From: JAGCJX01 sp045638645
GTDB lineage: Bacteria > Bacteroidota > Bacteroidia > Bacteroidales > UBA932
DNA length: 47,438 nt
NCBI GenBank assembly: GCA_045638645.1
Contig: JAZUBU010000010.1
Location: 1-47,438 of the forward strand
Reading direction: 5' to 3'
Shown here: positions 1 to 8,500 of the stretch, one piece after another
Position numbering within the stretch: the first letter of the stretch is position 1
Layout: every line of letters begins with the position of its first letter
Program-made: the position numbers and the translations under genes
Notes under the pieces: generated by a model
Told to the model about the DNA's origin: nothing
Database searches by the model: none
The model's input: only the letters and a program-made list of their open reading frames with translations

Positions 1-56
1 AGCTCGTTCACGCCGATGGTACTGCCTCACAAGGGTGGGAGAGTAGGTAGCCGCCA
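1..56 (+). rRNA. rrf: 5S ribosomal RNA, 3' end (partial)
   Basis: The first 56 bases match the conserved 3' half of bacterial 5S rRNA: the segment GCCGATGGTACTGC is followed by GGTGGGAGAGTAGGT and a GCCGCC end. The 5' part lies outside the window, so the window opens at the end of an rRNA operon. A U-tailed hairpin follows at once, as expected for the last gene of such an operon. Confidence 0.93.
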
Positions 57-63
57 TTTTTCC

Positions 64-97
64 AGAGGGTTAGACATTTGTCTGACCCTCTTTTTTT
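64..97 (+). terminator. Rho-independent terminator of the rRNA operon
   Basis: Bases 64-75 (AGAGGGTTAGAC) pair with 80-91 (GTCTGACCCTCT) with a single G-U pair, and a run of T follows. It sits directly behind the 5S gene. Confidence 0.93.
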
Positions 98-104
98 GTT
101 TGTA

Positions 105-1047
105 TGCGAAGAAATTCTGTGTATTTCGACTGGAAGGATTCTTGTTTTAGGAGTTATGGTGATGGCAGCAGCTTCCGTGGCTGTTGCCTATAGGTTGCTC
201 TTTGTATTGTAGTAGATTTGTCCTATCTGGATTAAGTCTTTAGGCACCTCTTAATTCGGGCGAAAATTTCGAATGTACTTCGCTATTCGGTTGAAACACA
301 AGAATATACTTCACTTCCCCTGTAAAGCTCTAGAGTACACCCATTATCCTGCAATCAGATGGCCCTATGCATGGGTGTCATATTGGCATCTGGCGGTGTA
401 TCTGCTTGTTTGCGCACCTTCGGTATTTTCTCCTCTGAGGTAGCTTTCCTTGTACGAAGCCAGGCATTTACCTGATTATCGCGTGTGTATTGCCGTATAT
501 GCTTACGGGCACGGGGCGTTCTCTTTCGTATTTTTTAGGACCAGACATTCTGACCTGGATGTCTGACTTCGCCCGGTGTGGCGTTGATCTCATCATTGCT
601 GTAGATGATGGCTTATTTGCAACGCACTCTGAAGCAGATCGTACCTGCTGCTCAATAGATTCAGTGGAGCGTGAGGCTCTAGTAAATGCGCAATGTAAGT
701 TCCTGGGCTAAACACAACGGTGAAGGCTGTTGATGACCTTGGTGTTTTCTTTCGGGGCTACAAACAGTAACTGAATCTTTGGCTATTGATAGATAAATTT
801 CTGATTCTTATAAGTAATTTCTATTTTTGAAAATGTATTCTTCTGGGATCTCTTTCTTTGTTAACAACGTTTGTGAAAGAGAAGAAGGATTTTACCAGTT
901 GTAATGCAGTTGCCTGAGAGTTTCCTCTGTGTTTTTAGGTGCACCAGGATCCTATCGGTTGATGAACGATTACTTTTCGGATTTGTCTTGGCTGAATCTT
1001 CGCAGGAAGCAGACGGTGGCAATTGAATTAGATACAGTAGTAACGGT
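105..1047. other. Long stretch without a convincing gene
   Basis: About 0.94 kb between the rRNA terminator and the next plausible gene. One open frame of 73 codons (490-711, plus) has no recognisable domain, no signal peptide and unconvincing composition, so I do not call it. Two similar short segments (GAATGTACTTCGCTATT near 272 and GAATATACTTCACTTCC near 304) and an 8-bp inverted repeat (849-856 with 875-882) are present. The stretch may be decayed DNA behind the rRNA operon. Confidence 0.6.
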
Positions 1048-1278
1048 ATGCATATGAAAAAGAACATCATTTGGATTATTTCGCTGCTTGCTTTGATTGC
1101 AGCCTTGATCATTCAGAAGGAGTTGATCATCATTTCTCTTCTGTTGTTTTGTGGTATTCTCTGGTTGGTGTCAGGGATCTATAATAAGGATAAACGTATG
1201 TGGATTCCCGGTATTGTCCTGACCATTGTTTCTGTCTTCGTGTATTTTGTGTACCGGATCCTGTCGATGTTGTCTTGA
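1048..1278 (+). CDS. Small three-helix membrane protein, function unknown
   Basis: A 76-residue protein that is almost entirely hydrophobic. Three membrane helices can be seen, near residues 6-22, 26-43 and 52-70, joined by short charged turns (QKE and NKDKR). No domain is recognised. The start could be the Met at 1048 or the Met-Lys-Lys start at 1054, and neither has a strong ribosome-binding site. It stands alone, convergent with rny, and shares the hairpin terminator at 1356-1393 with it. It could be a real small membrane protein or a chance hydrophobic frame; the shared terminator and regular helix pattern favour a gene. Confidence 0.55.
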   Translation: MHMKKNIIWIISLLALIAALIIQKELIIISLLLFCGILWLVSGIYNKDKRMWIPGIVLTIVSVFVYFVYRILSMLS

Positions 1279-1355
1279 TCGTTCCTCCCGGTAGGAGATT
1301 GAAGAAACTCTCTGATTCAGAGGATTGAGACAGGGTGAGGGCTTGTAGCAGACAT

Positions 1356-1393
1356 AAAAAAATCCGAAAGTTCAAAGAACTCTCGGATTTTTT
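1356..1393. terminator. Bidirectional terminator between the small membrane protein and rny
   Basis: Bases 1356-1373 (A-rich, then TCCGAAAGTTC) pair with 1377-1393 (GAACTCTCGGA, then T-rich) with one mismatch. The A/T flanks give a U-tail in both directions, which suits the convergent genes on either side. Confidence 0.88.
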
Positions 1394-1410
1394 ATTGTGG
1401 GATCCAGAGC

Positions 1411-2946
1411 CTATTTTGCGTAGGCTACGGAACGGGTTTCGCGAATGACTGTGATCTTTACTTGACCCGGATAGACCATTTCGTCCTGGATCTTCTTCGC
1501 AATGCTGTTGGACAAGGTTTCTGCCTCGGCATCGCTGACTTGATCGGCTCCTACGATTACACGGAGTTCTCGACCCGCTTGGATAGCGTAAGTCTTGGTA
1601 ACGCCTTGGTGAGACAATGCGATTTCTTCCATGTCTTTGAGGCGTTTGATGTAGGATTCGATTACCTCACGGCGAGCACCCGGTCTTGCGCCAGAGATGG
1701 CGTCGCTGACCAGTACCAGGGGAGCATACAAGGAGTTCATTTCGACTTCTTCGTGGTGAGAACCGATCGCGTTGCATACTTCTGCTTTCTCTTTGTATTT
1801 TTCAGCCAGTTTCATACCCAGGATTGCGTGCGGCAATTCAGGATCTTCGTCAGATACTTTACCAATATCGTGGAGCAAACCGGCGCGTTTTGCAACTTTG
1901 GGATTCAGACCCAATTCTGAGGCCATGGTTGCACAGATGTTGGCGACTTCGCGGGAGTGTTGCAGCAGGTTTTGGCCGTAGGATGAACGGTATTTCATAC
2001 GTCCAATCAGTTTGATAAGCTCGCTGTTCAGACCGTGGATACCCAAGTCAATGCAGGTGCGTTTACCGGTTTCCATGATCTCATCTTCCAATTGCTTTTG
2101 AACCTTGGCGACAACTTCTTCGATACGGGCCGGGTGGATACGACCATCGGTAACGAGTTGGTGGAGTGCCAAACGTGCAACTTCGCGGCGAACAGGGTCA
2201 AAGGCTGAGAGCAAGATGGCTTCCGGTGTGTCATCCACAACGATTTCAACTCCGGTTGCGGCTTCCAAGGCGCGGATGTTGCGGCCTTCACGACCGATGA
2301 TGCGTCCTTTGATTTCATCGCTGTCGATGTGGAATACGGTGACCGCATTTTCAATGGCAGTTTCCGGAGCTACGCGTTGGATGGTGTTGATGACGATGCG
2401 CTTGGCTTCTTTCGTTGCAGTCATCCGGGCTTCGTCCATGACGTCGTTGATGTACGACATGGCTTGGCTCTTGGCTTCTTCGCGCATGCTTTCAATCAGT
2501 TGGTTTTTGGCTTCCGCAGCAGTCATGCCAGCGATACTTTCAATTTGATCGATCGCTTGCTTTTTGAGTTGTTCGTATTCTTCGTTTTTGCGGTTCACCA
2601 GTTCCAGCTGGTTCTTCAAGTTTTCCTTGATGGATTCGGCTTCCTTGTTCTTGCGTTGAACGTCCGAAGCTTGTTGGTTGATTTGAATCTCTTTTTGCTT
2701 GAGTTTGTTTTCTTGTTGTTGGATTTGAGCATTCTTCTCGTTGATGTACTGTTCGTGCTCACTCTTCAACTGCAGGAATTTCTCTTTGGCTTGGAAGATT
2801 TTCTCTTTTTTGATGTTTTCTCCTTCTTGTTCTGCGGCTTGGCGCGCTTGTTCTCTTTTCTTTTTCAAGAGGGTATTTTGCACCACAATATATGTGCTGA
2901 TCGCTACAATTGCAGAGAGGACGGCTGTTATAATGATGGTTGCCAT
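1411..2946 (-). CDS. rny: Ribonuclease Y
   Basis: Ribonuclease Y is a membrane-anchored endoribonuclease that starts mRNA decay. The 511-residue product has the full family layout: one N-terminal membrane helix (about residues 3-25), a long charged coiled coil (about 27-190), a KH RNA-binding domain with GRIIGREGRN at 214-223, and an HD metal-dependent nuclease domain with the HD pair at 359-360 in LLHDIGK and a later SHHEE motif. The length is normal for the family. It lies downstream of zapA and a 6S-like RNA on the same strand and ends at a shared bidirectional terminator. Function is assigned from the family; nothing looks damaged. Confidence 0.97.
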   Translation of the reverse strand: MATIIITAVLSAIVAISTYIVVQNTLLKKKREQARQAAEQEGENIKKEKIFQAKEKFLQLKSEHEQYINEKNAQIQQQENKLKQKEIQINQQASDVQRKNKEAESIKENLKNQLELVNRKNEEYEQLKKQAIDQIESIAGMTAAEAKNQLIESMREEAKSQAMSYINDVMDEARMTATKEAKRIVINTIQRVAPETAIENAVTVFHIDSDEIKGRIIGREGRNIRALEAATGVEIVVDDTPEAILLSAFDPVRREVARLALHQLVTDGRIHPARIEEVVAKVQKQLEDEIMETGKRTCIDLGIHGLNSELIKLIGRMKYRSSYGQNLLQHSREVANICATMASELGLNPKVAKRAGLLHDIGKVSDEDPELPHAILGMKLAEKYKEKAEVCNAIGSHHEEVEMNSLYAPLVLVSDAISGARPGARREVIESYIKRLKDMEEIALSHQGVTKTYAIQAGRELRVIVGADQVSDAEAETLSNSIAKKIQDEMVYPGQVKITVIRETRSVAYAK

Positions 2947-3017
2947 GATAGTTATGTTAAAATTGTAATTAGGTTTCTTGCATCCGGAATTAGCGCAAGT
3001 AGGTCAGAAGGTTATAG

Positions 3018-3213
3018 AAAAAAGCCGTCGTGAGCTGTTTAGACAAAAAATCTTAAAAGGATAAGATTTGAGTGCTGGTTAGACGCAGACTTCCAACGTC
3101 TGTGGGCGTTCGCCCGACAAATCCCCCGAAGGGTCACCTAGGCCTGTCTTTGTCTATAAAGTTTACTCGGTAAAATAGTTTCGTTGATTTTAGCAAAGAG
3201 CATCACGGCGGCT
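3018..3213 (-). ncRNA. ssrS: Probable 6S RNA (RNA polymerase regulator)
   Basis: The gap between zapA and rny can fold as one long rod about 196 nt long, the usual 6S size. The ends pair: AGCCGCCGTGA (3213-3203) with TCACGACGGCT (3033-3023), one mismatch, followed by six T. Further pairings stack inward: AAAATC with GATTTT, GAGT with ACTC, TAGAC with GTCTA and AGAC with GTCT. The inner part carries small hairpins such as GGGCGAACGCCC. 6S RNA mimics an open promoter and binds RNA polymerase, and it lies beside zapA in many bacteria. Position, size, rod shape and U-tail agree. I compared no sequence profile, so the identity rests on structure and neighbours. Confidence 0.68.
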
Positions 3214-3217
3214 CGGC

Positions 3218-3511
3218 TTATATGCTTTCTAAATAGGCTTCCATCAATTTATCCAATTCTTTCACATCTTCCAGGAAGCGTGCGGAACGGTCGTTCTGTT
3301 TCTCAAGCAGTGTTTGGGTCATCAGATGCAGCAGGATGATGCTCAAGGCATCTTGGTCATCTTTGAAATTGTACCGTTGCTTGTATTCCCGCAAACGGTC
3401 ATTGATGGTTTTGACTGCCAAGCGAACTACCTCTTCATCCGACGCTTTGATGTTCAGCGGATACGGATTGTTTGCAATCTTAATTTGAATGGATATAGTT
3501 TTGTCTTCCAT
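3218..3511 (-). CDS. zapA: Cell division protein ZapA
   Basis: ZapA binds FtsZ and promotes bundling of its filaments at the division site. The 97-residue product has the family pattern: a beta-rich N-terminus (ISIQIKIANNPYPLNI), a conserved stretch around EEVVRLAVKTINDRL and a C-terminal helix for the dimer/tetramer coiled coil (DVKELDKLMEAYLE). Length fits the family. It lies 4 bases after a coiled-coil gene, most likely in one transcript. The 6S-like RNA starts a few bases after its stop codon and may be cut from, or started within, this transcript. Confidence 0.93.
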   Translation of the reverse strand: MEDKTISIQIKIANNPYPLNIKASDEEVVRLAVKTINDRLREYKQRYNFKDDQDALSIILLHLMTQTLLEKQNDRSARFLEDVKELDKLMEAYLESI

Positions 3512-3515
3512 CGTT

Positions 3516-3809
3516 CTATTCGCTCAGCAAGGCTATGCATTTGTCAATTTCCCGGACCAATTTCGATATCTGTCGTCTGGCTTCGTCCACTTCTGTTGTG
3601 TTCGCAACAAAGGCTTCGCTCAATTGGAGTTGATTGATTCTCGCTTCTAATTCGGTTATTGTTTCTTTATTGTACTGTATATCTGTTTTTTGTTTTTCAA
3701 TTATTTGTTTAAGTTGGGTGTTTTCTGCTGATACGGACTCGTATTTGGAGATGAGGGATTCAATCCTCATCCGCAAGCTCTCAATAACAGGTTGGTAGGA
3801 ATTGTCCAT
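3516..3809 (-). CDS. Small coiled-coil protein upstream of zapA (ZapB-like)
   Basis: A 97-residue soluble protein that is nearly all helix, with heptad-like spacing from about residue 8 to 70 (ESLRMRIESLISKYESV, NTQLKQIIEKQKTDIQ) and a second helix near 75-95. No catalytic motif and no signal peptide. Its place 4 bases upstream of zapA suggests a partner in division, and the composition resembles ZapB-type scaffolds, but I assign that only by neighbourhood and coiled-coil character. The start at 3809 is supported by a -7 box on the minus strand at 3837-3830, about 20 bases upstream. Confidence 0.8.
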   Translation of the reverse strand: MDNSYQPVIESLRMRIESLISKYESVSAENTQLKQIIEKQKTDIQYNKETITELEARINQLQLSEAFVANTTEVDEARRQISKLVREIDKCIALLSE

Positions 3810-3829
3810 ATCTTAAAAACAACTATTCA

Positions 3830-3837
3830 CAAAAATA
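3830..3837 (-). promoter_or_regulatory. -7 promoter box for the coiled coil/zapA genes
   Basis: The minus strand reads TATTTTTG, an exact match to the Bacteroidota -7 consensus TAnnTTTG, about 20 bases before the start at 3809. No clear TTTG is seen at -33, so only half of the promoter is supported. Confidence 0.5.
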
Positions 3838-3853
3838 ATAAATGTTTTGTGAA

Positions 3854-5422
3854 CTAAAAAATAAATCTCCAGTGGCCAATTTTGTCAGTGGGAATGGTTT
3901 CGGGGCTAATTTGCCCTTGTTTGTTGACATACTGGTCAATGAGTTCACGAATTTCAGGAAGACGTTGGGAAACGCGGGATTCCAAATCTCCCGTTCCACT
4001 GGCACGGTAGGAGTTGATTGCTACGCGGTACCGGGCCTGAGGATCGAACTTTTCACTATTGGCCATGCTGCGGATTTTGATTCGCTTACCAAATTCAGCC
4101 TTCCGGTCCACCTCGTAAATGAGGCCGGCGACCGAATCAAAGTTGTAAGAAGGACCTCGATCAGCGACCCATGCATCGTAGGAGTGTTCCAGGAATGATT
4201 TTACTTCTTCACCTGTCATCCAGACTTCATAAAGCTGGTTCTCAAAGGGATAAATTTGAAAGAGGTTGTTGTAACTGAGGGTACCGGGTTCCAGGATAAT
4301 CCGGGTATTGAGGGGGGCTGCAATGGAGAGTTGGGCTCCTGTGGATGCCAATTGGACGGTGTGGATGAAGTCCAGGTAGAACGACTGGCCAGTCAGGGAT
4401 TCCGAAAAGTCCATGGTTTGGGTCAGGGTACCCACGGGCCGAAGGGTGAAATCCTGGACTTTGCGGTAGTCCGCGGCAAAACGTTCGTTGTAGTTCGGAT
4501 CCGAGGGGCAGGTGTCCATTTTGATCAGGGATGCCTTTTGGGTCAGGTCTGAAATCTTGCCCAAGCTGGAGTTGTATTGGATTTCGAGTTGGGCAACGTG
4601 GCTGGCGCGGGAACCACCTTCCATGACCCAAATAGAGTCCGGACCAGCTTTGGAACAGAAGCGTCTGTGGTCGTGTGCGGCAAAGATGGCGTCAATGCCG
4701 TGGAAGGATTCAGCCAATTGGAGGGCCGGGTTCTCAAGGTCGTTAGAACTGTTACCGATACCTGCGTGGATGGCCAAGAAGAGCAGGTCCACCTTTTCGT
4801 TTGAACGGATGGCATCAATTTGTTCCTGCAACTTCTCCTGGATGGGGCGGAAGGTCATTCCGGACCAGAGTGACGGGGTTAACCAGTTGGGGATATTGGG
4901 GTTGGTCATACCGATGACCGCAATCTTCAAACCGCCTTTTTTGAGGAGGGTGTAGGGAAGAAAATAGGGCTCGTCGGCTTCGTTGCGGACGTTGCCGGCA
5001 AGGTAGGGCATATCCAATTCGGTGCGGATCTTGTCGTAAACGGGATGCCCGGTTTCGATGTCGTGGTTGCCCACCACTACGGCGTCGTATTGCATGTAAT
5101 TGAAGATACGGCTCATCAAATGGGCCTGTCCGCTGGTGTCTTTGTAGTTGTAGTAATATACGGCATTGTCTCCTTGGAGAACGTCTCCGATGTCCAGCAG
5201 GATGACGTGGTTTTTGCCCAGGTCGTTGCGGAGGTTGTTGACGTATTGTGAAATTTTCGAGAGGGAACTGGGGTTGGTTTTGTCCGCTACATAGGCGGAG
5301 TCAAAGAAGCGTCCGTGCAGGTCGTTGGTTGCAACGACAGTGATGTTGTGCTGTTTGGGAACTACGCAGTAGGCGACAACAGCAATGACAAGTGTCAGGA
5401 GACCGCGGATGGTTTTTTTCAT
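3854..5422 (-). CDS. Exported bifunctional metallophosphatase / 5'-nucleotidase
   Basis: A 522-residue UshA/CpdB-type enzyme that removes phosphate from nucleotides outside the cytoplasm. An N-terminal hydrophobic segment (about residues 4-22) serves as signal or anchor. The metallophosphatase domain has all the metal-binding motifs in order: NDLHG, DIGD, GNHD, AIHAG and AHDH. The C-terminal 5'-nucleotidase domain contains the substrate-site region around NLFQIYPFENQLYEV and SYNFDSVAGL. I chose the start at 5422 (Met-Lys-Lys and signal); upstream in-frame codons run into the nitrilase gene. It is the last gene of the HAD-porin-symporter-nitrilase run, which suggests salvage of nucleotides or other phosphorylated and nitrogenous substrates. 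Confidence 0.93.
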   Translation of the reverse strand: MKKTIRGLLTLVIAVVAYCVVPKQHNITVVATNDLHGRFFDSAYVADKTNPSSLSKISQYVNNLRNDLGKNHVILLDIGDVLQGDNAVYYYNYKDTSGQAHLMSRIFNYMQYDAVVVGNHDIETGHPVYDKIRTELDMPYLAGNVRNEADEPYFLPYTLLKKGGLKIAVIGMTNPNIPNWLTPSLWSGMTFRPIQEKLQEQIDAIRSNEKVDLLFLAIHAGIGNSSNDLENPALQLAESFHGIDAIFAAHDHRRFCSKAGPDSIWVMEGGSRASHVAQLEIQYNSSLGKISDLTQKASLIKMDTCPSDPNYNERFAADYRKVQDFTLRPVGTLTQTMDFSESLTGQSFYLDFIHTVQLASTGAQLSIAAPLNTRIILEPGTLSYNNLFQIYPFENQLYEVWMTGEEVKSFLEHSYDAWVADRGPSYNFDSVAGLIYEVDRKAEFGKRIKIRSMANSEKFDPQARYRVAINSYRASGTGDLESRVSQRLPEIRELIDQYVNKQGQISPETIPTDKIGHWRFIF

Positions 5423-5465
5423 GGTATTGGTTCTAGTGTATTTGTAAGGTGTATGAGTGCTGGGT

Positions 5466-6236
5466 TTAGCGGAGCAAGAAATCGTCCTGGTCTTTCCAGG
5501 CTGGAAATTTTTCCCGGAAGGCTTGCAGTTTCTCCAGGGAAAGGGAGGAGGCGATGAGCATCGGGGCACCGAAGTTCGGACGGACGATGGATTCTCCTTT
5601 GAAGTCCACAATGCTTGATCCGCCAGAATAGGAGAGCGTGGGTTCGTCCCCGGTTCGGTTGCAGAAGATGGCATAGCATTGGTTTTCAATGGCGCGGGCC
5701 CGAATGAGGATGTCAGTAACTCCAATACGGGCGCTGGGCCAGGCAGCCACATTCAGAAGCAGGTCGTATTCCAGGTTCCGGTTGCGGAGCCAGACGGGAA
5801 AACGCAGGTCGTAGCAGGTGCTGAGCCGGATGCGCCAGCCTCGCCAAGAGACGATTTTTATCTCGTTGCCGGGAGCATAGGTCTTGCTTTCTTCGCCAAT
5901 GGTAAAGATGTGCTTTTTGTCGTAATAGTCCCAGCTTCCATCCGGTTTGCAGAAATAGAAACGGTTGTAGTGTTGCCCGTTCTCCAGGACCGGAATGGAT
6001 CCTGCTACCGCTCCGTCTATTTTCTCAGCCATTTTCATCATCCAGGCAAAGGTGGGACCTTGGGCCGGTTCTGAGCAGTTGGGATTCATAGAAAATCCAG
6101 TGGAAAAGAATTCTGGTAAGATTAACAAATCTGTTTCAGTATCTGACACTAAATCTTCTATGTTGTTTGTGCTCTGGATGGGGTCTTCCCAGACCGGCAC
6201 AGTCTGACAGAGGTGGATGCGTAGCCAGTTACTCAT
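5466..6236 (-). CDS. Nitrilase-superfamily amidase (omega-amidase YafV-like)
   Basis: A 256-residue carbon-nitrogen hydrolase. The catalytic triad is visible: Glu42 in LILPEFF, Lys107 in YDKKHIF and Cys141 in STCYDLRFP. The phrase EFFSTGFSMN after the Glu is typical of the omega-amidase/YafV group, which hydrolyses alpha-keto acid amides such as 2-oxoglutaramate. No signal peptide, so it is cytoplasmic. Its start overlaps the end of the symporter gene by 8 bases, so the two are translationally linked. A likely job is to process amides brought in or produced alongside the transporter; the true substrate is not shown by the sequence. Confidence 0.92.
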   Translation of the reverse strand: MSNWLRIHLCQTVPVWEDPIQSTNNIEDLVSDTETDLLILPEFFSTGFSMNPNCSEPAQGPTFAWMMKMAEKIDGAVAGSIPVLENGQHYNRFYFCKPDGSWDYYDKKHIFTIGEESKTYAPGNEIKIVSWRGWRIRLSTCYDLRFPVWLRNRNLEYDLLLNVAAWPSARIGVTDILIRARAIENQCYAIFCNRTGDEPTLSYSGGSSIVDFKGESIVRPNFGAPMLIASSLSLEKLQAFREKFPAWKDQDDFLLR

Positions 6237-7419
6237 GAACCTCGGATTTATTTTGGTTGATGCGGTTCACCACAAGCGCGATGGCTCCGTCACCGGTTAC
6301 GTTGCAGGCAGTACCAAAACTGTCCATGGCGATGTACAAAGCAATCATCAGTCCTTGGATGTTCTCATCGAAGCCGAGGAACATAGCCAGAACCCCCAAG
6401 GCAGCCATGATGGCACCTCCGGGTACGCCCGGGGCAGCAACCATGGTAATGCCGAGCATCAGGATGAAACCTCCGTAGGTGGATAGGTCTACGGGCAAAC
6501 CGTTGATCAGGGAAATCGCGTAGGCACAAGCCGTGATTTTCAAGGTACTGCCGGAGAGGTGTATGGTTGCACACAGCGGGATAACAAAACCGGCCAGATC
6601 CTCGTTCACTCCATTTTTAATGGCTTGCTTGAGGGTAACGGGGATGGTGGCAGCAGAGGATTGGGTCCCCAGGGCCGTCGCATAAGCCGGTAGCATGGTC
6701 CACAAGGCTTTGAGCGGGTTCTTGCCCGAAATCGCCCCAGCGATGCCGAACTGGATCAGCAACAGCAGGATGTGGAGTACAAAAATGACCAGGATGACTT
6801 TGACAAAGGTTCCCATAACGGAGGCAATCTGACCTTCCGCACCAATTTTGAGGAAAATGCCGAAGATATAGATCGGCAACAACGGGATGATGACTTTTTC
6901 AATGACGAGTACAATCAAGTCCCGGAATTCGCACATGGCGTTACGCAGGGTGTTGCCAGAAATCGCGGCAAGGCCCAAACCGAGAACGAATGCCAGAATC
7001 AAGGCGGACATGACTCCCATAACGGGGGGCATGTCTATGGTGAAGAAAGGTTGGATTTGTGATCCGGCTTCTTGCAGGGTTGCCGGATCCATTGATCCGG
7101 GTGTCAGCAAGGACGGATACGTCCACCGGCAGGTAAAGTAGGCGAGGAAACCGGCAAAAACCGTGGATCCATAAGCAATCAATGCCGTGATACCTAGTAG
7201 ATTGCCCGCTTTCTTCCCCAAGTCTGCAATCCCCGGTACAATCAAGGCAACAATGATGAGGGGAATGATGAACGACAGGAAGTTGCCAAAGATGCCATTG
7301 ATGGTGACGAAGATGCGGGTGACTGCCAGCGGGAAGAAGAAGGAGCAGCCGATGCCCAGTACGATGGCGATGGCAATTTTAAGCAACAAGGGCAGGCGTG
7401 GAATCTTGAATGATTTCAT
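6229..7419 (-). CDS. Dicarboxylate/amino acid:cation symporter (DAACS family)
   Basis: A 396-residue inner-membrane transporter for dicarboxylates or amino acids driven by sodium or protons. It has about eight hydrophobic helices and the family's re-entrant signatures: a serine-rich segment (TALGTQSSAATIPVTLKQ) and a conserved helix with NVTGDGAIAL near the C-terminus, plus AAPGVPGGAI. I chose the start at 7419 (MKSFKIPR); further upstream codons enter the porin gene. It sits 28 bases after the porin-like gene and overlaps the nitrilase gene, which suggests that uptake across both membranes is followed by amide hydrolysis. The exact substrate is unknown. Confidence 0.92.
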   Translation of the reverse strand: MKSFKIPRLPLLLKIAIAIVLGIGCSFFFPLAVTRIFVTINGIFGNFLSFIIPLIIVALIVPGIADLGKKAGNLLGITALIAYGSTVFAGFLAYFTCRWTYPSLLTPGSMDPATLQEAGSQIQPFFTIDMPPVMGVMSALILAFVLGLGLAAISGNTLRNAMCEFRDLIVLVIEKVIIPLLPIYIFGIFLKIGAEGQIASVMGTFVKVILVIFVLHILLLLIQFGIAGAISGKNPLKALWTMLPAYATALGTQSSAATIPVTLKQAIKNGVNEDLAGFVIPLCATIHLSGSTLKITACAYAISLINGLPVDLSTYGGFILMLGITMVAAPGVPGGAIMAALGVLAMFLGFDENIQGLMIALYIAMDSFGTACNVTGDGAIALVVNRINQNKSEVHE

Positions 7420-7447
7420 AGGATGGTTGGGGTATTCAGAATTGGAC

Positions 7448-8497
7448 TTATTTCTTGATCGAAGAGAGGTTGACTTGTAGGGTGACCAGCTGTTGCCATC
7501 CGCTTTCTTTGCCGGTGAAATGGTGGATGCTACGAATGGCCAGTTGGAATGTTTCGGAGCGGATCGGTTCCCAGCGGAGTTCGAGTTGGTCGTAGAAACC
7601 TGTGTTGGTCCGATAGAAGGCATTGCCGAGGTACAGGCGGTCTGCGTAGGCATTACCACCAGCATCCAGCGTTTGGTAATAGGGCAGCAAGTTTTCTCCC
7701 AGATAGAGGGTGTTCAAACATTTCAAGGAACCGTATTGTACAGAAAGTTCTGCTTGCAACCCGCCTGGATTGGTATAGCCTTTGCCTTGACGTCGGTCAT
7801 TCTGGAAGGTTTTGAGCCATCCCAGCCGACCTTCCACATGCCAATTCTCGGCATCCCGGTGCCAGCCCAAATGGGGATAGATCCAGATGTTGTCCACAAC
7901 CCCACGGACATAGTCGCTGTTGGCATAATGGTGCAAGAGGAAGGGGACCGCAATGAAGAATTCTCCGAAAGACTGTTTCCCGTACATGAAAATGCGGAAA
8001 CGTTCTCGGCTGTGTTCGTATTTGCATCCATTCCAGTCCGTTACAAATTCCAGAAATCCGTCCGTCCGGTAGACGTAATGCAACCGCAAGCCCTCCAGGG
8101 CGGAGTCAAAGAACTGGGATTCATCAAAAAAGGCGTGGGGATAGTCTCCGCTGATTTTGTTTCGGGGAAAGATACCGGCTTGTGCCTGGAGTGCATCACC
8201 TTGGAACTCGTAGTACATCAGCCAATTTGCCTGTAAGGCTTGGCCGGGCATTCCGAACGGTTGTTGCAGGTCCGCTCCGGCGAACAACGTGTGCCCTTCG
8301 TTCCAGGAATAACCGATGCGGGGGGCTGCTGTGATACCAAAGTGGGTCAGGGAGGGGGCAAGGGTCGAATGGGCATATTCCCGGTTGTCGAAGCGGAAAG
8401 CAAAGTCCATTTCCCAGAGAAACCCTTGACCTCGGGAAATTTGTGAGGAGACCAGCCAGGTCAGCAGACCGACCCAGAAGCAAACAGATTTTCTCAT
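7448..8497 (-). CDS. Outer-membrane beta-barrel, porin-like
   Basis: A 349-residue exported protein with a signal peptide (MRKSVCFWVGLLTWLVSS, then SRGQG). The rest has the alternating aromatic/polar pattern of beta strands in an outer-membrane barrel, with many Tyr, Trp and Phe girdle residues and motifs such as GLRLHYVYR and LNTLYLGENLLPYY. Length would suit a barrel of about 14-16 strands. It follows the HAD gene by 3 bases and precedes the symporter by 28 bases, so it probably supplies the outer-membrane step of uptake. The barrel call rests on composition and signal peptide; no family was recognised with certainty. Confidence 0.8.
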   Translation of the reverse strand: MRKSVCFWVGLLTWLVSSQISRGQGFLWEMDFAFRFDNREYAHSTLAPSLTHFGITAAPRIGYSWNEGHTLFAGADLQQPFGMPGQALQANWLMYYEFQGDALQAQAGIFPRNKISGDYPHAFFDESQFFDSALEGLRLHYVYRTDGFLEFVTDWNGCKYEHSRERFRIFMYGKQSFGEFFIAVPFLLHHYANSDYVRGVVDNIWIYPHLGWHRDAENWHVEGRLGWLKTFQNDRRQGKGYTNPGGLQAELSVQYGSLKCLNTLYLGENLLPYYQTLDAGGNAYADRLYLGNAFYRTNTGFYDQLELRWEPIRSETFQLAIRSIHHFTGKESGWQQLVTLQVNLSSIKK

Positions 8498-8500
8498 GAT

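Noticed and set aside
490..711. 73-codon open frame after the rRNA operon
   Set aside because: No domain, no signal, no promoter box, and no sign of coding bias.
861..1112. 83-codon minus-strand frame with a hydrophobic start
   Set aside because: Its front is the antisense of the small membrane protein at 1048; the rest is low-quality sequence.
2329..3033. 234-codon plus-strand frame opposite rny
   Set aside because: Phe-rich mirror of the rny coiled coil; antisense shadow of a clear gene.
3028..3125. 4.5S (SRP) RNA or tmRNA as identity of the zapA-rny RNA
   Set aside because: The conserved SRP loop (GGAAGGAAGCAGCC type) and the tmRNA tRNA-like end are absent.
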